Assembly (NCBI GenBank): GCA_033816765.1
Contig: CM066289.1
Span: forward strand, 2,914,001-2,978,000
Direction of reading: 5' to 3'
Origin: Nothopassalora personata
Lineage: Eukaryota; Ascomycota; Dothideomycetes; Mycosphaerellales; Mycosphaerellaceae
DNA: 64,000 bases
This document shows positions 30,801 through 41,266 of the stretch, in pieces; position 1 is the stretch's first letter, and the number at the start of each line of letters is the position of its first letter. The notes under the pieces were generated by a model. That model saw nothing but the letters and a program-made list of their open reading frames with translations, ran no database searches and had not been told where the DNA came from. The position numbers were made by a program, and so were the translations under genes.

Positions 30801-33025
30801 ACGTCGCCATGCAAGACATCAACGCGATCCGAAATGTGCAATGGCACTATCTCATCTTGGACGAGGCGCACAACATCAGGAACTTCAACAGCCAGCGATG
30901 GCAAGTGTTGATTCGACTCAGAACGAGGGCGCGTCTGCTGCTCACAGGAACTCCTCTGCAAAATGACCTGGCTGAAGTCTGGTCACTGCTGACCTTCTTG
31001 ACAGCTGGGGACGATGATAGATCGCATGGCGAGCTGGAGGAGTTCCTTGGCCACTGGAAAGATCCTGTCAAGGAGATTTTCGATCAGGGTGTGCAAAAGA
31101 TCTCCGAGAACGCTCAGCGCGTCGTCGATCAGCTTCACATCTCTCTGCGACCATTCCTGCTTCGACGCAAGAAGAGCGAGGTCGAGAAAGACCTTCCTAA
31201 GAAGACCGAGAGCGTTGTTGTGTGCAAGCTCAGCAAGCGCCAGCGTCAGCTGTACCAGGACTACATGGGTCTTGCAGAGACGAAGGCGACACTTGCTAAA
31301 GGAAGTGGAGTCCAAGCAGGCGCAGTCTTGCTGAGTCTCCGAAGGGTGTGCAATCATCCGGACTTGTTCGATCCACGTCCTATCCAGACCAGCTTTGCTA
31401 TGGAGTTCAGCCCTCTCGAAGGCTTCAGCTCTAGGGAAAGACTAATCAGACGATTTCTGGGTGTCAAAGAGGCTACTCCGAGTAGCCTGCTCCTCATCGA
31501 CCGCGAATCCCAAAAATGTGCAGGTTTACATCGCAGCAAGCGTCTTTCTGCCTCAGGCCTCCTACAGCGCCAGGTCGATGATATCCTGGCCGATGCTGTG
31601 GACGAGTCTCCCGATCCGGCCACCCTATCTGGATCGAGGGCATTGCAACGACTTCGCCAGCGCGATCACAAGCTGCAGCAACTTCGTGCCTGTATACACA
31701 CCACCGAGTCCACAATCAACGCTACCCCAGTCTACGGCGCTGACCTTCGCGAGCTTGTCACCATCCAACGACAAGGGACTTATCTGTTCAGCCCGCGCAC
31801 ACCGCCGCCACCGCACTACCGGTACCTGCAAGGACGGACGAATTTGGGCCATTTGCCGCTGAGGTTCGAGCACCCAGTCGACTGGCACTTGGCCGCAAGT
31901 ACCCGTCTACAGCAAGACGTCGCCACCCATAACAGCTATGCAGAGCAGTTGCAAGACACCATCGTGAGATTTGCATTTGTGCCTCCCGCCGTCACCGTGC
32001 CGATCCTCAACTATGCCATTCCACCGGCTATTCAGGAAACCCTCAGGGCTTCGCCGGCATACCCAATCGATGGCGACTGGGGTCACGAGGCTCGCGTAAG
32101 GACATCGATTGCTTTCCCTGACAGACGACTTCTGGTGTATGACTCTGGCAAACTGCAGCGTCTAGTGTACCTCCTGAGGGAGCTGCAGGCCAGAGGTTCT
32201 CGAAGTCTCATCTTCACCCAGATGACTGGCACTTTGAACGTGCTCGAGCAGTTCCTCAACCTATTGAATCTGCCGTACTTGCGTCTTGATGGAAGTACGC
32301 CAGTTGAACGACGCCAGCTCTACTCCGCTGAGTTCAATCGCCCTGACTCAAAGTACCAATGCATGATCTTGTCATCTCGAGCGGGAGGTGTTGGTCTAAA
32401 CCTGACTGGCGCGTCCTCCGTCATCTTCTATGATCTCGACTGGAACCCGCAGATGGACCGGCAGTGCATGGACCGCGCACACCGTATCGGTCAAGTCAGA
32501 GATGTTGAAGTGTACAAGATGGTCAGCGAGAAGACCGTGGAGGAGAATATCCTTCGTCGTGCCAACCAGAAAAGTCTGCTTGACCAGACCATCATTCAAG
32601 AAGGACACTTTACTACTGAGTACCACCGGAAGCGCGACGACAATGAGGAAGGCGATGATGAAGTAGCAGCTGCAATCGACAAGTTCCTGGGGAGCGAAGA
32701 CAAGAAGACTAACACCAAAGCGCTCGAATCGGTCGAAGACAGAGAAGATGTGCAAGCGGCGCAGCAGGCAGCCAAGGAAGATCGCCAGGACGACGTCGAC
32801 TTTGCACAACTCTCGTCGAAAGGACCATCCAAGGCCAATACGCCTGGTCCTGGTCTCACCGAAGATGACAATCCTAACGATGAACGATTGCAAGGCCACG
32901 TCGACAAGTATATGATCAAGTATATGGAGAGTTCACTCCAGGACTGGGTTTATGTTCCTCCACCAGTCCGGAGACTGGACAAACATGGACGAGATCCTTC
33001 GCATCGGCCGAAGAGGAAACGATAG
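27815..33025 (+). CDS. SWR1: SWR1 chromatin-remodelling ATPase (H2A.Z exchange)
   Basis: Snf2-family ATPase of the SWR1 complex, which replaces H2A by H2A.Z in nucleosomes. One exon of 1736 residues. The N-terminal part is basic and disordered with a poly-Asn run (about 62-69). A helical HSA-like region (HMVAHALWLRQLQLREKAQ) at about 450-560 would bind actin-related proteins. Long acidic stretches (about 560-860) suit histone-dimer binding. The first ATPase lobe starts with LLRGTLRSYQHAGLDWL; Walker A GLGKT is at 908-912 and DEAH at 1016-1019, with NIRNFNSQRW and LLLTGTPLQND. A long insertion separates the lobes, typical of the INO80/SWR1 class. The second lobe has FTQMTGTLNVLEQFL, SSRAGGVGLNLTGA and MDRAHRIGQ. 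Complete, no missing motif. Confidence 0.95.
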   Translation: MDATSAPDTDQTFVESASHESASASQALNHGATATKSEQNGDLDGIDAKSAIGATTAGDDISNNNNNNNEPTLRPTPQPSAKRKEWEAQISTPEPGDKRLNKKAKRGKSPPWDFGEAKIATLKTADGRRVSARVNTATPLASEPVSETEGRARSDSQPASARSRPPSPPWKKFEAEGPTTVVVDGKRKSGRVNRELGDAPKRVSPRSKKQVDKLGTPQNVEKKPVAGKIMGGSSKQAEQEGKKPVNGHACNLDRPSTSTASAKKIAELKAQIAALQPTRSFPVSETKPAAAHKRKASKDAVHVDPPASPPVDRKVHRMNNAAASSPMTLSKPSPRIKLKFNPARHYIPPPHPQAKPPTPPRPPQLSVYQVIEQYELQELQQPYTENEKGPPSAEYFREKADKQAMEEGQMRQKLLRESRPGGILSKQQCSIYREDSQAEPPQQYGHYDHMVAHALWLRQLQLREKAQHRAQAKKIAYEALDKWKERHGPTEEDIVAEENKRFDLIKRQVVADMKAKWEMVEAYVQDAKKRAWEAEQERIRAEKLQKKLEYSENLLAKQRGEQDSDIDMDEDSTGDVDESDADDGADEAEENMSDSESEADQDDAEEDGEMDEDAVAAYLAQREAESPDKRDDDDEEHREVGEDEEMEDVGLSAMLGDSSANHEADNDAWKDDAGELNADATQPRANRRRRAAGSASPSREEAAVEEHLSSDESTDMDSEDYDSDEDMSSTDDGAGDDDDDNNDAGSEDGSGGASMLKTSLLGFYSANELRDQAGGLPTPMTSVEGGGEDTENARSGSEAVSVGKIDVDMSIDKVETAEHSVEDTLIDPEPEEAMNTKPQADAEDVAAKEHHEDDVGDIEEVEDQSTKHLVAIPSLLRGTLRSYQHAGLDWLASLYRNGTNGILADEMGLGKTIQTISVLAHLAEVHEVWEAHLVIVPTSVILNWVTEFQKFLPGFRVLGYYGTAEERQQKRKGWTNDPHHENKEKRGYNVVITSYNVAMQDINAIRNVQWHYLILDEAHNIRNFNSQRWQVLIRLRTRARLLLTGTPLQNDLAEVWSLLTFLTAGDDDRSHGELEEFLGHWKDPVKEIFDQGVQKISENAQRVVDQLHISLRPFLLRRKKSEVEKDLPKKTESVVVCKLSKRQRQLYQDYMGLAETKATLAKGSGVQAGAVLLSLRRVCNHPDLFDPRPIQTSFAMEFSPLEGFSSRERLIRRFLGVKEATPSSLLLIDRESQKCAGLHRSKRLSASGLLQRQVDDILADAVDESPDPATLSGSRALQRLRQRDHKLQQLRACIHTTESTINATPVYGADLRELVTIQRQGTYLFSPRTPPPPHYRYLQGRTNLGHLPLRFEHPVDWHLAASTRLQQDVATHNSYAEQLQDTIVRFAFVPPAVTVPILNYAIPPAIQETLRASPAYPIDGDWGHEARVRTSIAFPDRRLLVYDSGKLQRLVYLLRELQARGSRSLIFTQMTGTLNVLEQFLNLLNLPYLRLDGSTPVERRQLYSAEFNRPDSKYQCMILSSRAGGVGLNLTGASSVIFYDLDWNPQMDRQCMDRAHRIGQVRDVEVYKMVSEKTVEENILRRANQKSLLDQTIIQEGHFTTEYHRKRDDNEEGDDEVAAAIDKFLGSEDKKTNTKALESVEDREDVQAAQQAAKEDRQDDVDFAQLSSKGPSKANTPGPGLTEDDNPNDERLQGHVDKYMIKYMESSLQDWVYVPPPVRRLDKHGRDPSHRPKRKR

Positions 33026-34081
33026 ACCCCTACACTTTTACACATTCTTCGTTGCATGCCATAGAACTTGGACTTGGGAAGTTCTTGTATACTATACTGT
33101 ATTTGTCGATTGATCGCAGCAGAAAAGGAGGGGTATGTATGAACAGCACAGCATTACACCGCATAGCGAAGGCGTTTTGAACAGGGCGGTCGATAGCCAT
33201 TGTGGCGGAGTGCATGATGAAGGAGTAGACTAGTAGTATACTAACCACACACTGAGAATCGAAGCACTTCTGCAAACGCGCATTGCGGTGTCGTGTGCCT
33301 TGGTCCTCTGCCTGAAACGTGTCCCGAATGGTGTGGCGGCGAACATGGCGTAGTGATGAGGTAGCCATCGCAATCCCGATGATCCTTCGAAATAGGGCAA
33401 GCCACGGGTCCGCTGTGCCACTGGAGTGAGGCACAAAGAAGTGATAATCTGACGCTGACGCTGTGGCGAAGGTCATGGTCATGAGGTGTTGCTGTGCCGA
33501 CTTTTGCATACGATTCGAGAATTTTCAGGCCGTTTGTCGTGGAGAAGATCTGTAGCCATCCTATGGACGGATGCGAATGTGGTTCTGTATAATAACTCTA
33601 TCTCTCTTATTTGTGGGAACTGTGGAGCCGAGCTGAGATCTGAGGCGCCAATGGGATCACTCAATGACGTAGGCCACGTGACAGTCGCCTTCTTCTTTGA
33701 GCACGCCGTTGGCTTTTTCGCCAATCGCAACAAGCTCCCTCCTTCTTGCAGGATTCCGGCTTGGCTGGGCTATGGCAGTTGCGCTCTCGCCTAGGAGAAG
33801 TCGTGCGGTCATAATAGTGTACATCGCATTTGCATTCTGTTGACTGTGGCTAAGTTTTCTACTGTTCCCTCACGCTCGCGCTCCTATTGATCTTCTTGTC
33901 CGCAGCATCATCGAAGATTATACAAAGAACGCCTCAGTCGCCTTCTGGTGTCACCACTTCTGTAGGCAGTGTCTCACACGAGGGCAAGACCATCACCGGC
34001 AACATCGAACAGCACGACTTTCTGGTCCTCAGGCACATCGATCTCGATCACGCGACACGAACACGTTGAAACATCGACAAC
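33026..34081. other. Intergenic region between SWR1 and the Gly/Ser-rich secreted protein
   Basis: About 1.05 kb on the same strand. It includes the SWR1 3' UTR and the promoter and leader of the next gene. CCACGTGAC at 33672-33680 is an E-box, the only notable site. No supported coding region. Confidence 0.4.
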
Positions 34082-34816
34082 ATGAGGCTACCCCAAACGC
34101 TATTCTTCCTCCTCACTCTCCTCGCCACCATTCACGCCCTCGCCTTACATACATACCTTGACAACGCCTTCGAGTCCTCGAAAGAACTCTTCAAGCGTAA
34201 AGGTGGAGGCGGCGGTGGCGGTCGAGGAGGTGGAGGAAGCAGCGGATCCTCTTCATCATCAAGCTCTTCGTCAGGCGGTTCACGAGGCAGCGGCTCTTCA
34301 AGCAGCGGCTCAGGTTCCTCTTCATCGGGATCAACCAGTGCACCGAGGACCTTCGGAGGAGGGGCCTACTACGGCGGAGGCGCAGCGACACCATACAAGG
34401 CTGGAGCTTCAAGAGGCAGTGTCGCACCGTACGTACTTGGCGGTGCAGCACTAGGGATCTTCCCGGGACTCTGGCTCGGTAGCGTGTATGCGTACAGCTA
34501 CCCTGGATACTACCCATACTACAACAGGACGAGCAACCGCAACGAGTCGAAGCCGATTGAGTGCATCTGCGACCAATACAACCCCTGTGGATGCGACGCG
34601 AAGAACGAGACGACGTATTTGAACGCCGTCGCAAACGATTTGACGATCTCGCGTGTCGCGGATGTCAACGGTACTTCTACGCTCGTCGTCAATGGCACTC
34701 TACCGAACGGTACTTCTACTAGTGGAGCTTCACTTGGCTACAAGCAGGGCATGCTTGAGATGAGCGGATTCTGGGTCGTTATTGCGGGTGTTATCTACAC
34801 TGTGTCTTTCATGTAG
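34082..34816 (+). CDS. Secreted Gly/Ser-rich protein with conserved Cys block and C-terminal hydrophobic tail
   Basis: Predicted 244 residues, one exon. MRLPQTLFFLLTLLATIHALA is a signal peptide. A very low-complexity Gly/Ser region follows (about residues 40-85), then a Gly/Tyr-rich stretch (FGGGAYYGGG) and a hydrophobic VLGGAALGIFPGLWLGSVYAYSYP. The likely folded part contains ECICDQYNPCGCD (four Cys) and NATIVE-like N-glycosylation sites (NRT, NET, NGT). The C-terminus is hydrophobic (GFWVVIAGVIYTVSFM) and could be a GPI signal or a membrane tail. I recall fungal proteins with the same Cys block classed as a domain of unknown function, but cannot confirm the family number. Probably a cell-surface protein; role unknown. 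Confidence 0.8.
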   Translation: MRLPQTLFFLLTLLATIHALALHTYLDNAFESSKELFKRKGGGGGGGRGGGGSSGSSSSSSSSSGGSRGSGSSSSGSGSSSSGSTSAPRTFGGGAYYGGGAATPYKAGASRGSVAPYVLGGAALGIFPGLWLGSVYAYSYPGYYPYYNRTSNRNESKPIECICDQYNPCGCDAKNETTYLNAVANDLTISRVADVNGTSTLVVNGTLPNGTSTSGASLGYKQGMLEMSGFWVVIAGVIYTVSFM

Positions 34817-36211
34817 GCGCTTCTGCCTGGCGTCTTGTCTCTTGTACGATACTTTACGATAGTTACGAACGAATGATACCCCCCGCCTGAGAGAGGCGAC
34901 ACTTGTGGGAACGATATCGACAGACGGATGGTATACAGTAGTTATATTTGCTTTCGAATGCATATTTCAACTTTGCAACTTGTCTATTGGCGCACTCTCT
35001 ATCTGCATGATCTCCACTATAAGGTTGTCACTGCATCTATAAGTATCACTCACTAGCTCGTGCGACTTCCGAGCATACTGTACCTTCCTTGCAGATCCCT
35101 GTCGGCATCTTGGCACTGCTTTTCTACATTCGATGCTCCGCAACTTCCCTTCATTCCCCAACTTGACCTCGACCATCCCTCCGACCACCACTGTAGCATA
35201 TTATCTAGAATCGAACGGCTCGACTCTGCCACAACATAGCTGATCTCCGCCATGAACTGCACGGCCCTGCGTTCGTTCTTAGGTACTGACCTTGACGGAA
35301 GATTTTACCAGGTAACTGCACTTTCTGCGGCACAAGGCACCATCTGGACCTTGAGCGTAGCCAAACCATATAGAGTGCCGCATAAGAAGTCGGAGCGGAT
35401 ACTGCATACGCTTATATCCGGCGACCTGTTTCCGGACCTGACCTAGCTATCCGCTGCACGCACATTTACAACGCTAATGGAGAGGCGTGGGATTCGGCTG
35501 GACTGCCAAGGAAAGAGATGATGAGCAAGCATAGCTCTACGGAGAGATTTGAAGGATATTCTAGACACGTATAGCCTGGCCTGGCCTCTCGCACCTGCAC
35601 GTCGAAGCAGATCCCTCTCCTGATCAAGCAGTGTACTGGGAACGGCGTAGGCCGTCTGGTCGATCTTGTGGGCTGGCGGCGAAATGGACGGTACACGGAC
35701 GTTCTTAAGTCAGACCTATTTCACGTGAGGGCTAAAATGGATGGCTGACATTGTAAGAAAGTGGATTGGTCAATCCAGATCGTCATTGTAGACAGTATCA
35801 TCGGACTGCCATCTAGGGAAGTGCCTTTGGCCAGATGGTTTATGCCGCCATGTTTAGGCTTCCACGAAGATGCTTCTTCGGACGAAAATGCTTCATGTCC
35901 GCGACAGACAGACATCGCATTTGACACTAATACCTTGGCACAGGATTGGTATCCCAGCAGAGCATGAGAATAGCATGGCAGAGCGTCATGAAGAGTCACT
36001 CGATTGTGCGGTATTGGTCTGCGTTCGGTGTTACTCAGCCACGCATCAACGACACAGAGCTTCAATCCGTTCTCAGATCTGGATTCTGGTCGGAACTATG
36101 GAGAACATGTGGCTTCATATTTGGACAACGTGGAGGCCCACACTAGGTCTTGCGCCGGACAACCAGACTGATCGCTTTAGGCTGCGCAGGACCGCCATAG
36201 GCAATGATTGG
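34817..36211. other. Gene-poor region upstream of the decayed transcription factor
   Basis: About 1.4 kb. Only short frames appear on both strands. The ATG at 35975 (MAERHEES) could have been the original start of the Zn2Cys6 gene downstream, but the connection cannot be traced. Nothing else recognised. Confidence 0.35.
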
Positions 36212-37870
36212 AACAGGAAAAGTCGTGCAACGTCCTGCAAAAGGTGCCGGCAAGTCAATGTAAATGGTAGCAGTGGATTCCCTGACTCAGCTTCCACGTG
36301 CAATCACTGATAATCTGGTGCACAGCTAAAATGCGATCTCGAAGAACGATACCCCAAGCCTTGCTCTCGATGTGCAGAAAGCCATCACGGATGCAGGACG
36401 GCCGCCACCTACTAGAGTGTTCCGGCACGAAGCCGCATCCAAGATCTCGAAAGTCAGCTGAATCGATTGAAGAGAGATCGTGCTTCGAGCCAAGTCACAG
36501 GTAGATATTCTGCAGGTTCAATTCCTGAGCCTGAGCGTCAACGCTTGAATAGCAACCTCTATGATGAGGTCTCAACTTCGCTTCCAAGCAATGACACACA
36601 GCCTTATGGATCACCAAGCGACCCAGAGCTCAGTCACGTCGACACGAGATGGCCGAATGTCTTAGGGGACGAGGCGCATGTCCCGTTCATGCTCGAGGGC
36701 GTAGAGTTCCACTACTTCGAGGCATTGGAGCTCTTCCAACGTTTCGAGGAACACTCCCAACCACATTTCTGCATAGTGAAAGCTGTCTCGTCGTTGCAGG
36801 TACTACACGAGCAAAGCCATTTTCTTTTCTGGAGCATCATCATCGTGGCCGCTCGGAACCACATTCGACATGCCGCCCAAGGTGAGCCTGCTCGGAGAAC
36901 ACTACAGAAACTCTGCATAGAATAATCTTTCAATACAACACAGTCGCTTTCTGGGCTTCGGGGACTGCGTTTCTTATGCGCGTTTCAGACCAGCATCATC
37001 AGTCTTCCAGAAGGTCCAAACTTTAGACAGATCGGCCTGGCTATCAATGCCGCTCGGCAAATAGGCCTGGACAAGAGGCAGGAGGAAGTCATTTTCGACA
37101 CGCACAAGGCTCAAGGGTCGCTAAGTCGTCATTCGCGACGCGTGCAGCACTTGACCTGGATGAAATGCTTCGAGCTGGATGTCCAAGCGAGCTGCTGGCA
37201 CGGGCAACTACCGTCATTTGCATATCCCCACAGCATCCGTATCGTGTAGAGCTTCTGTAACTCACTCTCGCCTTACTTCGCGTACGCCCCGTTCGTGAGC
37301 GTCAACATCGCGCTAGCGTGATCAGTACTAGCACTCGGGAATGGCCTCAACGCCGACGATCAATCGCTATCAAGGCTCGATGGTCGTTGGCTTGGACTAT
37401 AGACACAGAAATCGATATGATACCAGCTGAGCTGTATCTCTACGGAACGTGTCCGGCAAAAAGTGAGTCACTGCATCATCATACGAACAAAGGTTGCCGG
37501 CCATGGGTACTCCAGGCTAGCTACGCTACTGCTGCGCAGTCAAGCAATCTTCTTAGCAACCTCAGTCAAGAGACCATGGCAAACTGACACTCGACTGGCT
37601 GTCGCCCGCGCTCCGACCCATTGCCAGGCCGGCCCAAGATTATGGTCTGCCATGCTTACTAAGCCGCTAGAATCCTTCTAAAGTATCTACACGAAGCCCG
37701 AGACTCCTCAGAAGACGACAAAGAGATCGCGCGTAACGCTTTCGGCAATCTATATCAAATATTCGCAAGAAGCGAGGATTCTCACGTCGCGAAGACAGTA
37801 GAGGTGGCAGGCCGTGCGATTCTACAGGTTACCGGCCACCTGAGGCCTCACGTGACAACTAGGATGGGAG
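36212..37870 (+). pseudogene. Decayed Zn2Cys6 fungal transcription factor
   Basis: Remains of a Gal4-type transcription factor. The zinc cluster is intact after removing a 66-nt intron (36260-36325, GTAAAT...CACAG): CKRCRQVN joins LKCD, and PCSRCAESHHGC follows, giving spacing C-x2-C-x6-C-x9-C-x2-C-x6-C. Directly after it TAG at 36413 interrupts the frame; beyond it the same frame continues with a leucine/arginine coiled coil (RIQDLESQLNRLKRD) and a fungal-TF homology region (ALELFQRFEEH, LLFW-like HFLFWSIIIVAARN). TAA at 36923 is followed, still in frame, by SLSGLRGLRFLC and IGLAINAARQIGLDK, then LTWMKCFELDVQ. After a TAG near 37247 the homology changes frame (AELYLYG near 37430) and fades near 37870. 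No GT-AG intron removes the first stop. Almost certainly non-functional. Confidence 0.78.
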
Positions 37871-38481
37871 CATCGCTTGAGGTACAATACGCTATGGCTT
37901 GCGAGCCAAGTCGAGGCGGGAGAGGCCGGTTATGGGCTTGATCCTAACCGGGCCTTGATCTTAGATGGGCCCGTGGTTGTGCCTAGAAACAGGACACAGG
38001 TTTCCACGTCTTCGGGGATGGAAACGCCTAGCATCAAGGCTTCGTAGCGTGATACTGCCTCGCTGCAGGCTTTCTCGAACATATCACTCGGCGGTCTTGC
38101 CTTTAGTGATGCAGCCTGGGATACTGCCTTGGCCACGGTCCCGGACCTAAACTGTTCCTACGACGCGTGCTATATTAATGAGATCGTTTTGATGCTTGGC
38201 AAGGTCCCGTACCTATTCCAGCTTCCTCTCAGGTGGACTCTGATGCTGTCGTTCAGACGATAGTGTACGCAGAGCTTACATATCGCAATGAGCCGTTTGG
38301 AAGAGTGCTAGCTGTCTCAGAGAGCATAAAGAAGTGTGACGTTTCCAGAGAGAAAGTTGAAACTGTTCATGAAGTGAGTATGATCTGCCTCAGTACTGGG
38401 TCAGCGTATCAAAGTCGCATTTGTAGCTCCACGCTGCTCTCCAACACAACCCTCACCACCATCACCCCGTCAACTCCCCCA
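37871..38481. other. Intergenic remainder after the pseudogene
   Basis: About 610 bases. A minus-strand open frame at 37930-38136 reads somewhat protein-like (SDMFEKACSEAVSRYEA) but has no recognised family and no intact neighbours. Otherwise nothing recognised; the last part is the 3' UTR of the UBC15 gene. Confidence 0.3.
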
Positions 38482-39166
38482 TCACTCCCCAGCATTCTCC
38501 TGACTATCCCTAACACACCTCCTCACCCTCCTCTTAAACTCCTTCTGATTCTCCCTCCACAACTTCCCCGCCTCAATATTCGCCGGACTCTCATCGTTCG
38601 GACTGCTCAACATGCTGATTACACTCAACAAGATCGTCTCGGGTGTCTGGACCGGTGACCATCGCTCTGCGGCGGACTCGTAGCCGTATTGATCCTCCCC
38701 CTCGTGTAGAATGCTGATGCAGACTTCGCCATTCTCGTAGACGTTTGGGTGGAAGAGGGGCGTTGCGAATTTTAATTTGGGGGGTGAGTGAGGGTAGGAT
38801 TGGGGGAAGGTCATGAGGGCTCTGAAGATGCCGCCTGGAAACATCCATGTCAGTCTGTCGATCGATGTAGCTCGTCGCTCGCTCTCTCTCCGTCGTTCCT
38901 GCTGTTTGCCCATCGGTCTCTGATGGCACACGTGCCCACGTGTCGTTCTGGACGTTCGCCTTTCACTCACCTCCGTATAGACTGTCTTGTTCCTCGTCTA
39001 GCATGAGCATTATCTCCCACTCAAAGACCGAGTTGCCCACGAGTCCGCAGCTGATGCCTGGTATACCCTCCTTCTGCATTTGCTTGAACTGCCTGCCGAG
39101 TAGTAGAGCTGAGCTAGACGTCCCGCCGGGACTTGCTGTGTTGCTTCGACTCGCTGGTGAGTCCAT
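38482..39166 (-). CDS. Ubiquitin-conjugating enzyme E2, UBC15/UBE2G type
   Basis: E2 of the Ubc7/UBE2G class. Two exons read on the minus strand, 39166-38971 and 38834-38482, give 182 residues; the 136-nt intron has donor GTGAGT and acceptor TTCCAG in phase 1. Exon 1 starts [15 protein letters not shown] and reaches [20 protein letters not shown] and SVFEWEIML. Exon 2 has [14 protein letters not shown], then [16 protein letters not shown] with the catalytic Cys, then the acidic-loop insertion [15 protein letters not shown] that marks this E2 class. [17 protein letters not shown] and a basic tail follow. S. pombe Ubc15 is the best remembered match. An upstream in-frame ATG at 39301 is rejected because that extension is not E2-like. 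Confidence 0.93.
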
Positions 39167-39822
39167 ATCTGCTTCCTCCTCTCCGCCTCGCTGTTGGTGT
39201 TGTGTGTCGTGTCTCAGCGGGGCAGAGGTAGTAGTGATGAATGTGGTCGGCGTGTGGATATTGAATGGAAATGCCGGAAGTTGAGTCTCGAGCTGTGACA
39301 CGTTCTAAGCTAGTGATGTGTCGAGGCGTGACTCGTGGTATTGGTCTCGGGCGGTCTGAGTGTCTCGGAGAAGGCTGTTGAAGGTGTGCTGCAGCGGCGG
39401 TGGTGTGGCTGAGACAAGATCGCGGGAGTGGAAGATCTAGACGTTGGTGGTAGTTGTGGAAGATTTTGTAAGGGTTATGGATCGTAGTGAATGGATTGTC
39501 GAAAGGCGCCTTGGTGACAAGGACAAGGATCGTGTCAGTCGTGCTGGACCTGGTTGTCCATCGCGGACGGACGCTCCGCTGAGGGACAGCTTCCGCAACC
39601 CTATCGCGAATTTGCCTATCGCAGACCGAGGTGTATCTATTTATGGCTGAGGCATACTGTCCATTTGGTCGTGGGCGCGCATTGTGACAGTGCCGGGAGA
39701 TGTGACCATGATCTGAAGATAGAAGATCAAGTAGAACATTCAATACGTATGGGGGTATCAACCAGGCACTAGCACAACTGCATTCAACACCTTACGAAGC
39801 ACATCTGAGGCATGCTCATTCT
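39167..39822. other. Intergenic region between UBC15-like gene and GPI8
   Basis: About 655 bases; both flanking genes are on the minus strand, so this is the promoter of the E2 gene plus the 3' UTR of GPI8. Frames are short and overlapping; nothing else recognised. Confidence 0.4.
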
Positions 39823-41058
39823 TCAAGCGCTCTTCGATAGAGCGTTCGAAGCAAGCCACGCCGCACCGAGCACCACCAGCGAGCCCAGTCCAGCTGCCTT
39901 CTTGACCCAGGTTCCTCCATTCTGTGCCATGTCAAGCGCAAGTCTGCCTTGTTCGGTACTCTTCGCGGGCTTGATCGTAGCCTCGCTCACATCTTCAGCG
40001 CGTGCATTCGGGGGACGCTTTTCGGGGTCGTTTGAACCAGACATCTCAGCCTGCTGCCTCTTCATAATAGCCCTCAAAGCTTCCAGGTCTGCCTTCCAGT
40101 CACTCTCACTCCCACTTAATTTCGCATCCGTCTCAACTCCCTGCACGCTCCCGAAAAAGTCCAGCACTCGCCTGTTCCTCGCAGCCTCCTCGCCGCCCGG
40201 AAACAGATCATACCTTACCCCTGCATCACTGTGTACCCGATCGAAGGTGTAATAGTCGAAGAGCTCTCCCAATCTCACGTCCGCAGAGGTACTGTTCAGC
40301 CGTGTTTCCAGGAACTCCAGATTGTAGTACGTCCACCGATCTATCACTGCGACTCCAACATCCTGATCTGCGTGGTGACTATAACTGCTCTGATCTTTCG
40401 CGCTGCTTCCCGTAGCGATGATATTGGGTGTATAGAAGGCGTGATACATTGTGTTTGCCTGGCAGGTATCGATCATGAACAGCAGTTCGTGATATCGCTT
40501 CTTCTCCCACATTTGCTCGAATGCATCCCCCAAGTCGTAGCTACTGATCTCTTCGGCATCCTGGAATTTCAGAAACTCGTTGCCGCCGTGACCAGTCATG
40601 TAGATGAGGATGTTCGAGCGGTCGTCGGTCATGAGTCGTTTCGAGGTAGGATGCGAAGCTGGCCACCGGTCGGTCAGGAGACGGATGAAGTTCTCGACTG
40701 TGACCTCGTTCCCGCGATAGTCGACTTCAATACCTCCCATGCCGGCCATGTTGGCAAGCGTGCCTTTGTCGTCGTAGAGGTCGAGTTGACGCGACTTATC
40801 GTTAAACACGCTGCCCGGGAAGGAGTTGCGAGGATTGCAGGCCATGTCATCGGGAAGCATGAGGATGATCTGACTATCGGGAATGCCTAATCGCTTCACT
40901 GTTCGGTATAGACTCAACGTGTTTGCAAGATGTCGATAGTTGAACCAGAAACGCGACGTGCTGACCAGCACCGCCCAGTTGGACGTGTGCGTCGCAGACG
41001 TGACATCACTGAGAGCGAGGAGCGCAAGCAGCGTGGAGGGGAGGTCGAGTAGGCGCAT
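39823..41058 (-). CDS. GPI8: GPI transamidase catalytic subunit GPI8 (PIG-K)
   Basis: Cysteine protease (C13 family) of the GPI transamidase complex in the ER, which cuts the C-terminal signal of precursors and attaches the GPI anchor. One exon, 411 residues. A signal peptide (MRLLDLPSTLLALLALSDVTSA) is followed by WAVLVSTSRFWFNYRH, PDDMACNPRN and DYRGNEVTVENF. The catalytic dyad is His157 in YMTGHGG and Cys199 in MIDTCQA, the same numbers as in the yeast enzyme. A single C-terminal hydrophobic helix (LGSLVVLGAAWLASNAL) gives type I membrane topology. All key residues are present. GPI-anchored clients include the surface protein at 16136-19816 in this same window. Confidence 0.96.
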   Translation of the reverse strand: MRLLDLPSTLLALLALSDVTSATHTSNWAVLVSTSRFWFNYRHLANTLSLYRTVKRLGIPDSQIILMLPDDMACNPRNSFPGSVFNDKSRQLDLYDDKGTLANMAGMGGIEVDYRGNEVTVENFIRLLTDRWPASHPTSKRLMTDDRSNILIYMTGHGGNEFLKFQDAEEISSYDLGDAFEQMWEKKRYHELLFMIDTCQANTMYHAFYTPNIIATGSSAKDQSSYSHHADQDVGVAVIDRWTYYNLEFLETRLNSTSADVRLGELFDYYTFDRVHSDAGVRYDLFPGGEEAARNRRVLDFFGSVQGVETDAKLSGSESDWKADLEALRAIMKRQQAEMSGSNDPEKRPPNARAEDVSEATIKPAKSTEQGRLALDMAQNGGTWVKKAAGLGSLVVLGAAWLASNALSKSA

Positions 41059-41266
41059 GGGTGTTAGTCTTCACGGTGAAGATGGCGAGGATAGGAGATA
41101 AGGAAGAGGCAAGTAGAGAAGCACAGTTGCATATGTGGAGAGTAAGTACATCCAGGGCACGGAGCTCGGTCCGCCAAGTCAAAGCTGGACCATGTCTGTC
41201 TCGGAACTTCATCAATAGTACATACTGCCCCCTCCAACCGTGAGCCTCGAGGGGATTCACATCAAC

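Noticed and set aside
36923..36955. Intron from GTGAGC (about 36881) to CACAG (36951) that would remove the TAA in the transcription factor
   Set aside because: The donor and acceptor look good but the join is phase 1 and shifts out of the frame that carries IGLAINAARQIGLDK.
37930..38136. Minus-strand 68-codon frame after the pseudogene
   Set aside because: Protein-like in part but too short, without motif, splice sites or neighbours; left as intergenic.
34817..38481. Possible transposon or repeat island in the gene-poor tract
   Set aside because: No transposase, reverse transcriptase, terminal repeat or target-site duplication was seen; base composition is not clearly AT-rich.
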